From contig MIBJ01000062.1 of assembly GCA_001829495.1 (NCBI GenBank), positions 1 to 64,000 on the forward strand: a DNA stretch of 64,000 nt, written 5' to 3'. The position numbers were made by a program, and so were the translations under genes. Of this stretch, positions 8,180 through 17,380 are shown piece by piece. The stretch is from Spirochaetes bacterium RBG_16_49_21. GTDB taxonomy: Bacteria > Spirochaetota > UBA4802 > UBA5550. The notes under the pieces were generated by a model. The model was not told the origin of the DNA. It saw only the letters and a program-made list of their open reading frames with translations, and did not search any database. How positions within the stretch are numbered: the stretch's first letter is position 1; every line of letters begins with the position of its first letter.

Positions 8180-9727
8180 ATGATGCAGTCTCTCCAATCC
8201 CTTGAGGCGCAGGCCGCAGTTTCTAATCCCGAGTTCCGATCCCGCCTTTTTATATAAGGATTCCGCCTCCCGGTACAGGTCTGCGGCTTTCCGGTACCGT
8301 CTCTCATGAAATGCGATATCACCGATGCTGAAGATGCAGTTTGCCTCGCCCACGACCGATCCGGCTTTCGAGTACCGGTCACGGGCCGCCAAATACTGTT
8401 TCCGCGCCCTGCTGAGATCGTATCTTCTCAGGAGGATATCAGCCTGCATGGAGAGGCAGTTCGCTTCACCGAGGGTTGCCTGTGCGCTTTTGTAAAGGGC
8501 GAGAGCGCTTGAATACAGGCGCTCGGCAGCGCTCGTATCGTTTTTTTGTATGCAGATATCCGCCCGACGATACATGCAGTTGGCGCTTCCGATCGGGGAA
8601 AGAGCCGCACCGTACAGGGAACCTGCCTCCCGGAAGAGCCGGTCGGACGCATCAAAGCGGGAGTAATTAAAGGCGACTGAGGCGAGGCTGTAGACCTGAT
8701 TGGCGGTGGAAAGGCTGGCCCCGGCCTTTTTGTACAGGATAAGGGCGTCAGCCGTCAACGTGTCCCCTTTCTTGAAATTTTTTTTCTTGTATTCTAAGGG
8801 GATGAGCCCTTTAATACAACCGGCCTCTCCCTGGCTCGAGTTGATCTTCCGGTACAGCCCCATGGCTTTCCGGTAATTTCGCTCGGCGGTTTTTTCATTT
8901 TTTTGATGATAGGCGAGCTCTCCGAGCATCCTGATGCAGTTAGCCTGACCCAGAAGGGATCCGGCACGGGAATACAGATCAAGGGCTGCGGTATACAGCT
9001 CATGAGACTTCACCCGGTCAGAAGTATAAAATGCGATATCCCCGAGACGTTTCAGGCAGTTCGCGACCCCAAGCGTGCTGCCGAGTTTTCTATACCGCGA
9101 AAGCGCCTCAGCGTAGTGATTGTGCGCAACCGTGAAATCCGATTTCAGAACGGCGATGTCTCCGAAGCGCTTGAAACAGTTGGCTTCGCCGAACTCCGAT
9201 CCGGCCTTCCGGTAAAGCGGGAGAGCGGTTTGATATCGATTTTCCGCGGCCCGGTAATCCCGTTCCCGGTAAAAGACATCCCCGATCCGGTTGATGCAGC
9301 GCGCCTGCCAGAGAACGTTTCCATCGCTCCGGGATAATGCGAGCGCGCCGGAGTATGCTTTTTCCGCCATGCGGTAATTGTATTTGTAATCGAGCCATAT
9401 ATCCCCGCTCGTGTACCGTGCGGTTATGATATTCGTTGTTAAACCCTTCCGGCGTGCAATCTCTTCCAGAGCCTCCGCCATGCGCAGTCCGGTGTCTGTG
9501 GTATAGTTGCTTTCCAGTGCATAGGCGTATCGTGCGGCAGCGTAAAGCCAGTCCGCATTTATGATCCGGAGATTTTTTTCATATATTTTTTTTTGTTCTT
9601 GGAGGGTTCTTTTTTGAATAATGCTTTTTATAAGGTCTGCATCCGGCTTGTCCCATGCGGCAGTTTCGGCAGACAGGGTCGGAAGGCACAGGCTTATAAT
9701 GAATAACAGCAGAACCGCACTTCTCAT
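8054..9727 (-). CDS. Exported protein with ten 40-residue TPR-like repeats
   Basis: Start chosen at ATG 9727 (557 residues); a GTG at 9739 directly follows the kinase stop. Residues 1-21 form a signal peptide (MRSAVLLLFIISLCLPTLSA). About residues 105-505 hold ten tandem 40-residue helical repeats of the type GDIAF-x-YRAAENRY-x-AL-x-LYRKAGS-x-GEANC, a TPR variant with near-regular length. A cysteine recurs at the same place (ANC) in nine of the ten. It probably forms a periplasmic superhelical scaffold. It lies at the 3' end of the giant kinase gene, so they likely form one operon. The final 40 residues overlap the opposite-strand lipoprotein gene. Confidence 0.85.
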   Translation of the reverse strand: MRSAVLLLFIISLCLPTLSAETAAWDKPDADLIKSIIQKRTLQEQKKIYEKNLRIINADWLYAAARYAYALESNYTTDTGLRMAEALEEIARRKGLTTNIITARYTSGDIWLDYKYNYRMAEKAYSGALALSRSDGNVLWQARCINRIGDVFYRERDYRAAENRYQTALPLYRKAGSEFGEANCFKRFGDIAVLKSDFTVAHNHYAEALSRYRKLGSTLGVANCLKRLGDIAFYTSDRVKSHELYTAALDLYSRAGSLLGQANCIRMLGELAYHQKNEKTAERNYRKAMGLYRKINSSQGEAGCIKGLIPLEYKKKNFKKGDTLTADALILYKKAGASLSTANQVYSLASVAFNYSRFDASDRLFREAGSLYGAALSPIGSANCMYRRADICIQKNDTSAAERLYSSALALYKSAQATLGEANCLSMQADILLRRYDLSRARKQYLAARDRYSKAGSVVGEANCIFSIGDIAFHERRYRKAADLYREAESLYKKAGSELGIRNCGLRLKGLERLHHSSSLREIHPRLFQNPVRKSMLFPGTSFYGSNIPLLRTAFFI

Positions 9728-9739
9728 CACCGGCGTCAC

Positions 9740-12700
9740 CTACCGCAAAACACAGTTGATCGCGGCTTTAAGGTCTTCCATCCGGTACGGTTTCGCCACT
9801 ACGCCGCAAAATCCATAATCAGCGTAATTGGCCATAACCGGATCATTGGAATATCCGCTGGACACGATTGCCCGGACATCCGGATTGATCTCTTTAAGCC
9901 GGACGATCGTCTCCTTGCCTCCCATCTTCCCCGGGATGGTGAGGTCCATGATGATAAGATCATAGGGACGTCCCTCCTGAACGGATTTCATATACAGCTC
10001 TACGGCCATCTCTCCATGGGTGGCAAAATCGGCTGAAATACCCATATGGGAAAGCATGTTTCCGGCTACCCGCAGAACCACCTCGTCGTCGTCCATGATG
10101 AGAACCCTTACTGCTGGAAGAACATTTTTTTGCTCCATCGTCTCCTCCGTGCACACGCATTCTCTCGATGAAGGCAGGTATACGAAAAAGCTCGTCCCTT
10201 TTCCCAACACCGATTCGAAAGCGATATGTCCCTCATGCCGGTTGATTATTGAGTATGATACGGTCAGCCCGAGACCGCTTCCGTTCTGCTTTGAGGTAAA
10301 ATAGGGGTCAAAAATATATTTTTGATTTTCCGGCGGTATGCCGGTGCCGTGGTCCGTTATTTCTATCTTTATATAATTCCCGGGCTTAAGCGGATGCCGG
10401 GATCTGCTGTCGATCATCTCGTTCTTCGCCGCGACCTCGATGACGCCTCCTTCCTGCATGGCCTGCATGGCGTTGATGACGAGATTATGGATGACCTGGG
10501 TGATTTGGCCCTCATCAATCTCCGCATTCCAGAGGTCGTTCTGAATGGTGTAGATGCATACGATATTTGATCCGCTCAGGGCAAAATCAATTGTCTGCCG
10601 CAGGAGCTTTTTAATGGAGGTTGTTTTTTTGATCGGCGCGCCGCCCCGGGAGAAGGTCAAAAGCTGCTGCGTCAGGTCCTTTGCCCGCATGGACGCGTTT
10701 TCAGCCTCATCCAGAATCGTAAATATCTCGCTGGTTATGGGGAGATTAAGCTTCGCCAGGGAGATGTTTCCGATTATGGCGGTGAGTAAATTGTTGAAGT
10801 CATGCGCAATTCCGCCCGCGAATACGCCCAGTGATTCGATCTTCGTCTGCTTGAGCAGGTCCTCTTCCATTTTCTTCTTAGTGGTGATATCGGTGAAGAG
10901 GCCGAAGCTTCCCTTGAAGTTCCCGCTTGAATCGAACATCGGGCGGGGCGATACCATGGTCGAGATGATCCTGCCGTTCCTGCTCACCAGTTCGATCTCG
11001 TACGGCACATGCTCGCCCCTTCTTCTTTTCATGAGCTGCTCTTCCAAAATGGCTTTGCTCGGCTCGCTCGCGAAGTCTTCCAGATAGCGGCCCAGGACTT
11101 CCTCGCGTTCATATCCGAGTATCTCGCAGAATCGGGTGTTGATGAAGCCGATTCTGCCTCTATCGTCCACCACGCAGATACCCTCGTTCATCGACTCAAC
11201 CACCAGGCGGTGACGATCCTCGCTTTCCCGCAGCGCGGATTCGACCTCCCGGTGCTGGGCTATTTCCCGCTTGAGCTTGTCATAGAGCTGCGCAATCTCC
11301 AGTGATATTGCGGCCTGGGATGCAATGAGTTCCAGAATCCCGATGTGATCCGCGGTAAAGGCCCCGGCAACGGCGCGGTTTTCCAGATACAGGATGCCGA
11401 TAAGCTGGGTGTGCCTGATAACCGGCAGACAGAGCACGGACAGGGGTTTGTTATCGTCAAGGTATCCGTCAAGGGGGATATTCTCTTCCAGCCGGGCGTC
11501 ATTAATGACCAGGTATTTTTTCAGATTCATCACATAGTTGATGACCGGCAGCAGGATGTCTTTTTTGGCGGCAAGAGGAACGCTCCTGATGACGGTCTGT
11601 ATGTCGTCCTCTGCCCTGGTTTCGGCGATCACGGTGCCATTGGTTCCTTCCATTGATATAAAAAGCCCTCTGTCCGCACCCGCATTTTCAATGGCGATTT
11701 CCATGAGGCTTTTCAGAAGCTCATCCATGATGATCTCGCTTGAAATCGCCTGAAGGGAGTTCACGATGGTGGTATAATTCAGGGACCGCTGGATGACGCC
11801 CGCTTCGGCCGGCCTGGCTTCGTGGAGGAGTACCGAGTATCTCTGCTCCAAATCCCGGAGCTTTGCATCCGCTCCCCATTCGCGGTAGCAGTTTCTCGCC
11901 TGTATGAGGTGGGCTTTTGCCGATACGGTATTATCTTTTTGGATAAAAAATTCAGTGGCCCGCTCGCAGATGATCGCCTCATGGTTGATGTAGCCGTTTT
12001 TTCGCGAATGCTGTATCGCCTGTGCGTAGTATTTCATGGCTTCCTGGTCATTGCCGGCGATCCGCGATTGTTCAGCCCTGAGCAGGAGATACTGATGAAG
12101 AAAGTTCTCCGGACAATTGTCGGACCATTTTTTGAACAAGCCCACGCTTTTTTTCAGAATCGCGGCTTTACGTTTTTTTTCCGTGCGGGAAAGATGATCA
12201 TACCATGCGGATATTGACAAGGATAAGTAAAAGTAGTATTCCGTAATGTGTACCAGGCCGAACAGAGACTTGTCTATATAGGCATGAATCGAGGAGGCCA
12301 GCAGCAGCGCTTTCTCATAGTTCAGGAACATATACGCGGTCACCATTTCGGTAAGATTATAAAGGCACCGGAAGTAGATGTTGTTTTCCGCCGGCATCTT
12401 CATCCTGATTTCATCAAGGCCGTCCGATTCGCGTTCCGATTTATCCGGCGCCGTTCCCTTGAGCCTCCGGAGCATCAGGTAAAACAGTTTCATGAGAATG
12501 AGGAAATGAACCGACCGCGTCAACTTGACAAAGTTGATATGCGTTTCATAGATTAACATCAAGGAGTTGATTTCCTTGCCCTTTCTTATGGAGTGGAGAA
12601 AAATATTTGATATGGCGACGTTCGTAAAATGGAAATCGCCCGATGTCATTCCCGACTGGAACGCCGTCGAAAAATATTCAATATAATCATGAAAGGGACT

Positions 12701-15667
12701 GTTCCAGAATTTTATCGCGGCAAAGAGGCTGTAGATATTGGCTTCCAGCTCGATGTCATTGAATTTTTCCTTGAGGTCGATCCCCAGCTTGCCGAATTTA
12801 TAGGCATTCTTATGATCGCCGAACCACATGCCCAGCATGGCCCCATAAATGATGTATGTGTAGGGCGCATATTTTGAATTCCCCTTTTTCAGGGTTATTT
12901 CGATCAGATTCAATATTATGAGAAAGAGGAGCCTGAGGTGCGACCCTCTGTCCGAGTAATACACCGGTACGGTGATCTTCACCAGAAGGTTCATGAGCTG
13001 GAGGAGATCGGGGTCTTCTATGTTAGGGAGGTTGAAGAGGTCTTCGATCTTTTTTTTCTTAAGCCTTCTTCTGACCCGTATGAATTTAAGCAGCACGAGG
13101 GGAAGGCTGGGAACCGCCGGTGAATTCAATTTATAGATTTTACACGCTTCAAGGCCGATCTGTATGGCCTCGTCTATCCTGTTCTGATGCGTCCGCAGAA
13201 CGACAAGAAGGCTGTATATTTTTACCCGGTCGTTATTGTTTTTTGCCCTGGCCAGCAGATCGGTAAAGCGTTCCCCGTCTTTTTGGAGAGTTCCGGCGAG
13301 ATATTCCGATTCGGCTAATTCAAAAAAGATTGAAAAAGCGAGGCCATAGTCCGCCTCCCATACGTTTTCCGGGAGGAGGGAAATCGCGAATTTCAGATAG
13401 TTGACAACGGAGACGTAGGCTGCGGAAAACTTGGCTTTTTTCGCAGCCAGAAGGTTGAGCTTGACTATGGAGTTCTTTTCTTCCTGATCGGTGATGATCT
13501 CCCGGCACTGATTGAAATGATCAACAATGACGAATATTTTTTCATAGAGATCCCCCTTGGACGCCTGCTGGAGAAGGTAGTTGCCGCTGCGGCGGTGGAG
13601 GTTTTTTTGTTCCTCTTCCGGCGTGATGGAGAGAATCGAGTCATGTATCCGGTCGTGGGCGAAGGAGTATCCCGGCGGCGAATGCACCAGGAGTTCATTC
13701 CGGACCGATTCGTTTAAATTAATGATGATGTCCATTATCGGCATGCCGCTGATTTCGGCCAGAGCCTCCGGATTGAACCGGCTGCCGATGATCGCCGCAA
13801 CTTTGAGTATTTTCAGGGTTTCATCCTTCAAGCGCGTGATCCGCTCGATGGTCAGCTCAATAATGTTATCCGTGGCCTGCATGTTCCGTATCAGGCTTTG
13901 ATCCCAGCGCCAGCCGGACGCGGAGGTATAAACAAGAAGCTCATCCTCATACAGCCGCTTGAGGAACTGTTTTATGAAAAAGGGATTCCCCCCCGTTTTT
14001 TGATAAATGATCTCGGCAAGGCTCGCGCAGGTATCGGCGGTGCAATTCAAGGTGTCGATGAGCATGTCTATCAGATCCGCGAGCGACATCGGGTGTAATG
14101 CTATTTCCGTTATTTCAACATTCCTGTTCCTGATGTCCTTAAGCCAGTCGGTGAGAACATGCGAATGGGCATTAGCGTCGTCGCGGAAGGTGGCGATGAA
14201 GAGGATATAGGAAAGTTCGGGATCGGTAATCAAGCTCTGCAACAGATTCAGGCTCCCCGCATCCGCCCACTCAATATCTTCCAGAATGATCGTAAGGGGA
14301 TGCTCCTTACGGGCGAAGAGTTTTATGAAATTCTTCAGCACCAGGATGAATCTATTCTGTGATGCTTCCGGATCCATGTACTGTATCTCCGGCTGGCTCC
14401 CGATGAGAATCTCCGCTTCCGGTATGATATCGATGATGATTCTCCCGTTTTGGCCGACGGCCTCTGAAAGACCCGCCTTCCAGATCTGAACCCTTTGCTC
14501 GCTTTCGGACAAGAGCTGTTTTATGAGTCCCTGGAATGCCTGGATAACCGCGCTGTAAGGTGTGTCGCGGTTCAAGCGGTGAAACTTGCCCGCTGCATAG
14601 TATCCGCGGTGCCGGGTGACCGGTTTATGAAGTTCATGGATGAGCGTGGATTTTCCGATTCCCGCATAACCGGTCACCAGTAAAAAACGGGTCTTCCCCC
14701 CGCATATCTGCTCGAACTCGGCCCATAGAGTTTCGATTTCTTTTTTTTTACCGTATATTTTTTCCGGGATGTTGAACCGGTCCTGGATATCGTTTCTTCC
14801 CAGAAAGAACGGCTCGATCGTTCCGGTGTTGTTTAACTGGGTCAGGCATTCCTCAAGGTCGGAAAGTATACCGTGTGCGCTCTGATATCTGTTTTGGGGA
14901 TTTTTTGAAATCAGCTTCATGACGATGTCGGATATCATCCGGGGCGTATTGCTGTTGATTTCCATAGGAGGCTGCGGCTGCCGGGCGATATGCCCGTGGA
15001 TTATTTCCATGGGATCCGTGTACGGAAACGCGGGTACGCCGGTCAATACCTCATACAAGGTCATGCCCAGGGAGTAGAAATCGGAGCGGTAATCGATATT
15101 TTTGCTCGTGCGGCCTGTCTGCTCCGGCGAAATATAGGGAAGATTGTTCTGTACAAAATCGGGACCATATATCTCTTCGATTTTATATGCGGCGACCGCA
15201 TTGAATCCGGTATCCTTGATCTTGAGATTGCGCATTTCAGGATTGACGAATATTGTATTTGGATTAATATCCGAATGGATAATTTCGTTTCGGTGCAGCT
15301 CTTTCAGGCCGCTCGTTATCTGGATGGCGATATCGAGAAATTCCCTGAAGGGTATTTTTTTCTGTACGAGGTACTGCTTGAGCGGAATTCCGGGAGGTCT
15401 TTCAATAAAGAAGATCATGCCGTTCCACTGCTCATCCCGGATTTTTTCGCAGCCGTATATCTTCGCTACGTGGTCGGATTCCATAAGCTGGGACTGCTCG
15501 TATTCGTAGGTGAGCTGAATGATGTGCGAGGGAGTAAGCTCATCGAAGGGGAAATATTTAATAATAACCGGCTTGCCGGTGGTGGACTGTATTCCGGAAT
15601 AAGTGGTGCTGCGCGATCCCCGGTGAATTTCTTTAATGTTGCTGTACTCGTTGATATATATCAACAC
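9740..15667 (-). CDS. Giant hybrid Ser/Thr kinase - AAA ATPase - GAF - PAS - histidine kinase - receiver
   Basis: A 1975-residue cytoplasmic signalling protein. In order: Ser/Thr kinase (1-280; Lys37 in VIIK, catalytic HSDINPNT near 131, then KDTGF in place of DFG); AAA ATPase (310-560; P-loop GYAGIGKST near 334, Walker B IILEDIEWAD near 466); long helical TPR-like region (680-1280); GAF (about 1300-1450); PAS (about 1480-1590); HisKA with GGIAHDFNNLL near 1619; HATPase with N box near 1729, DHGTGIP and GSGLGL; and a receiver (1858-1975) with DDD, MDLTIPG near 1909 and KPY. The architecture is that of the cyanobacterial/leptospiral trifunctional kinases. Start is GTG 15667 or the adjacent TTG, behind GGAG. 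No dedicated output gene is adjacent except the repeat protein. Confidence 0.93.
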   Translation of the reverse strand: MLIYINEYSNIKEIHRGSRSTTYSGIQSTTGKPVIIKYFPFDELTPSHIIQLTYEYEQSQLMESDHVAKIYGCEKIRDEQWNGMIFFIERPPGIPLKQYLVQKKIPFREFLDIAIQITSGLKELHRNEIIHSDINPNTIFVNPEMRNLKIKDTGFNAVAAYKIEEIYGPDFVQNNLPYISPEQTGRTSKNIDYRSDFYSLGMTLYEVLTGVPAFPYTDPMEIIHGHIARQPQPPMEINSNTPRMISDIVMKLISKNPQNRYQSAHGILSDLEECLTQLNNTGTIEPFFLGRNDIQDRFNIPEKIYGKKKEIETLWAEFEQICGGKTRFLLVTGYAGIGKSTLIHELHKPVTRHRGYYAAGKFHRLNRDTPYSAVIQAFQGLIKQLLSESEQRVQIWKAGLSEAVGQNGRIIIDIIPEAEILIGSQPEIQYMDPEASQNRFILVLKNFIKLFARKEHPLTIILEDIEWADAGSLNLLQSLITDPELSYILFIATFRDDANAHSHVLTDWLKDIRNRNVEITEIALHPMSLADLIDMLIDTLNCTADTCASLAEIIYQKTGGNPFFIKQFLKRLYEDELLVYTSASGWRWDQSLIRNMQATDNIIELTIERITRLKDETLKILKVAAIIGSRFNPEALAEISGMPIMDIIINLNESVRNELLVHSPPGYSFAHDRIHDSILSITPEEEQKNLHRRSGNYLLQQASKGDLYEKIFVIVDHFNQCREIITDQEEKNSIVKLNLLAAKKAKFSAAYVSVVNYLKFAISLLPENVWEADYGLAFSIFFELAESEYLAGTLQKDGERFTDLLARAKNNNDRVKIYSLLVVLRTHQNRIDEAIQIGLEACKIYKLNSPAVPSLPLVLLKFIRVRRRLKKKKIEDLFNLPNIEDPDLLQLMNLLVKITVPVYYSDRGSHLRLLFLIILNLIEITLKKGNSKYAPYTYIIYGAMLGMWFGDHKNAYKFGKLGIDLKEKFNDIELEANIYSLFAAIKFWNSPFHDYIEYFSTAFQSGMTSGDFHFTNVAISNIFLHSIRKGKEINSLMLIYETHINFVKLTRSVHFLILMKLFYLMLRRLKGTAPDKSERESDGLDEIRMKMPAENNIYFRCLYNLTEMVTAYMFLNYEKALLLASSIHAYIDKSLFGLVHITEYYFYLSLSISAWYDHLSRTEKKRKAAILKKSVGLFKKWSDNCPENFLHQYLLLRAEQSRIAGNDQEAMKYYAQAIQHSRKNGYINHEAIICERATEFFIQKDNTVSAKAHLIQARNCYREWGADAKLRDLEQRYSVLLHEARPAEAGVIQRSLNYTTIVNSLQAISSEIIMDELLKSLMEIAIENAGADRGLFISMEGTNGTVIAETRAEDDIQTVIRSVPLAAKKDILLPVINYVMNLKKYLVINDARLEENIPLDGYLDDNKPLSVLCLPVIRHTQLIGILYLENRAVAGAFTADHIGILELIASQAAISLEIAQLYDKLKREIAQHREVESALRESEDRHRLVVESMNEGICVVDDRGRIGFINTRFCEILGYEREEVLGRYLEDFASEPSKAILEEQLMKRRRGEHVPYEIELVSRNGRIISTMVSPRPMFDSSGNFKGSFGLFTDITTKKKMEEDLLKQTKIESLGVFAGGIAHDFNNLLTAIIGNISLAKLNLPITSEIFTILDEAENASMRAKDLTQQLLTFSRGGAPIKKTTSIKKLLRQTIDFALSGSNIVCIYTIQNDLWNAEIDEGQITQVIHNLVINAMQAMQEGGVIEVAAKNEMIDSRSRHPLKPGNYIKIEITDHGTGIPPENQKYIFDPYFTSKQNGSGLGLTVSYSIINRHEGHIAFESVLGKGTSFFVYLPSSRECVCTEETMEQKNVLPAVRVLIMDDDEVVLRVAGNMLSHMGISADFATHGEMAVELYMKSVQEGRPYDLIIMDLTIPGKMGGKETIVRLKEINPDVRAIVSSGYSNDPVMANYADYGFCGVVAKPYRMEDLKAAINCVLR

Positions 15668-15825
15668 TCTGCTCCGCAGGCGGTTAAATCCATTTATTGA
15701 AACGCATTGGTCATACAGAATTTATCGTAAAACGTCAACATATTATTTGATAGCTGGATTTTTATCTTGATTTATTTATCCGGAGACATTACACAAACAC
15801 TATTTCTTTAAAAGGCGGTCATCAC

Positions 15826-16323
15826 ATGAGAATTTGGCATTTGATTTTGTCCGGTTTGATCTTTTTTTCCGGATGCGGCAGACTTATCAAGGTACCCGAG
15901 CAGAAACGGGCTATCACGCAGGTATACCCGATACAGCTTTCGAAAGATGAGATATATGACCGGGCGCTTGAATGGTGCGCGAAAAGATATATATCCGCCG
16001 ATAACGCCATTGTTGTGAGGGACAAAGAAAAGGGCAAAATCATCTGCAGGGGAACTGCTCAGTATTCAGAGTATTTTAATTTTCTGGTAGACCGGCCGTT
16101 CGGGTATTCCCTGACGATTGAGGTTAAAGACAATAAATACCGGGTGAGCTTCGATAGCTTTATCGTTTATTACAGCGAGCGCGATCTCAAATCTGGTCCC
16201 GCAGAATATGAATTTGAAATCAGCAAGATAAAAAGGATTCTCGCTAAAGTAGCGGAGAGCCTGCGCGATTATATATCCAGCGGCGTTTCAGAAAAGGAGA
16301 AAAAAACAGAGGAGGAATGGTAA
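15826..16323 (+). CDS. DUF4468-like lipoprotein
   Basis: A 165-residue protein with a lipoprotein signal (LIFFSGC at 11-17). The body matches the pattern I know from DUF4468 proteins, with a TBP-like fold: DEIYDRALEWCAKRY, then VRDKEKGKIICRGTA, and a long beta-rich part ending in an amphipathic helix. These are surface or periplasmic proteins of unknown function, common in Bacteroidota and spirochaetes. It is preceded by AAAGGCGG and stands alone. The C-terminal tail is rich in Glu and Lys. Confidence 0.65.
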   Translation: MRIWHLILSGLIFFSGCGRLIKVPEQKRAITQVYPIQLSKDEIYDRALEWCAKRYISADNAIVVRDKEKGKIICRGTAQYSEYFNFLVDRPFGYSLTIEVKDNKYRVSFDSFIVYYSERDLKSGPAEYEFEISKIKRILAKVAESLRDYISSGVSEKEKKTEEEW

Positions 16324-16391
16324 TAAAAAATAATCTTTGCGACTGTGTGTCTTTGCGAGAAATAACCGAGCAGTTTCAAAAAAGCCTCCTA

Positions 16392-16853
16392 TCAAGTGAT
16401 ATGAGGCACCAGTGCCCCCGTAATGACCCAGGTGCCGCTCTGCGGATGCAGATCGAGGCAGAGTATCCCGCCGTTCTGAAATTTAAACACGGGCCGGACA
16501 GATGAGCCGGTTATCAGATATGAGGCCAGCCGCTCCATAAAGGGGAGGTGCCCTACGTACAGTGAATTTTTTCCGGCATCGAGCCGGGCAGAAAATGCGA
16601 CGACATCGTCATTGGGGTCCATGCCGGACGATTCATCGAGCCGCATCTGCGGCCCGAGCTCGGCTGCTAAAATCTCCGCCGTCTCGCGGGCCCTCTTTTT
16701 CCCGCTGTGGATGATTGCATTTATCTTTATGCCGCTTTCTTTTGCGGCGCGCGCGATATGCGCCACCTCCTCGCGGCCTTGATCGGTGAGGCCCCGCTCC
16801 GGATCAATCTCCCCGGGATGGCTTTTTCCGTGCTGGACCAGATATAGTGCCAT
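16392..16853 (-). CDS. sixA: SixA-like phosphohistidine phosphatase
   Basis: A 153-residue histidine phosphatase. The catalytic motif LVQHGKS places the nucleophilic His at residue 8, with Gln instead of the usual Arg before it, as in many SixA proteins. Further signature: DPERGLTDQGREE, then the arginine SGKKRARETAEIL, and the second catalytic His in VGHLPFMERLASYL. SixA removes phosphate from histidine-containing phosphotransfer proteins; here it could quench the histidine-kinase relays encoded nearby, which is inference. Convergent with the DUF4468-like lipoprotein gene. Confidence 0.88.
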   Translation of the reverse strand: MALYLVQHGKSHPGEIDPERGLTDQGREEVAHIARAAKESGIKINAIIHSGKKRARETAEILAAELGPQMRLDESSGMDPNDDVVAFSARLDAGKNSLYVGHLPFMERLASYLITGSSVRPVFKFQNGGILCLDLHPQSGTWVITGALVPHIT

Positions 16854-17093
16854 AGGCGTCTCCCGTCATGATGGTATATAAGATAATCCGTCAACCTTGA
16901 TATCATATTCATAATAAAAATCAATTCAATTTTATTTAACCGGACCAGCGGCCAGAGGGTGCACCCCAGCCAGACCAGAATTGAGATAATAGAATCTGCC
17001 AGATGAATAAATTATAAATTACTAGGGCAGGAATTAATACTGTAACTTTATTTATTATTTAACAGACTAAAAAGTATTAATTATATATTCCCG
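16854..17093. other. Intergenic, AT-rich, no gene seen
   Basis: Upstream region of the SixA gene, on the left of the palindromic element. No ORF with a ribosome site and no clear hairpin. Together with the element and the 120 bases after it this is a gene-free gap of 527 bases. Confidence 0.4.
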
Positions 17094-17280
17094 GGCTGTT
17101 CAAAAAGTCATGTTATATTCGTACAAAGTCGCAAAGAATTCCTTCTCTGACCTCACCCCGCCTCCGGCGCGCCCTCTCCGACTCGGAGAGGGCTTCGTAA
17201 AAAGAATCTCTCCCCCTCTCTTTGAGGAGAGGAGGCCGGGGGGTGAGGTCCTCTCTGCGAGGGTATCTTTTCAGATAGCC
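17094..17280. repeat. Palindromic intergenic element (family C)
   Basis: GACCTCACCCCGCC at 17149 pairs with GGGGTGAGGTC ending at 17250; inside, CCCTCTCCGACTCGGAGAGGG is a tight hairpin. The outer edges GGGCTGTTCAAAAAG and CTTTTCAGATAGCCC are themselves imperfectly inverted. The core is the reverse complement of the element at 28830-28911. Confidence 0.7.
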
Positions 17281-17380
17281 CTGGAATAATATAATAAAGC
17301 ATATTATTTAACATGATGCATATTTATCTGATATGTCGAATAGTTGCTACAATTTTAATGTAATCGTAGGAGATTGAAGA

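Noticed and set aside
8200-9450. 120-base periodic repeats resembling a tandem or CRISPR-like array
   Set aside because: The period equals 40 codons and lies wholly inside an intact minus-strand reading frame; repeats diverge as TPR-like protein repeats do, with no spacers.
14990-15700. 236-codon plus-strand frame antisense to the giant kinase N-terminus
   Set aside because: The minus-strand kinase motifs explain the sequence; no ribosome site on the plus strand.
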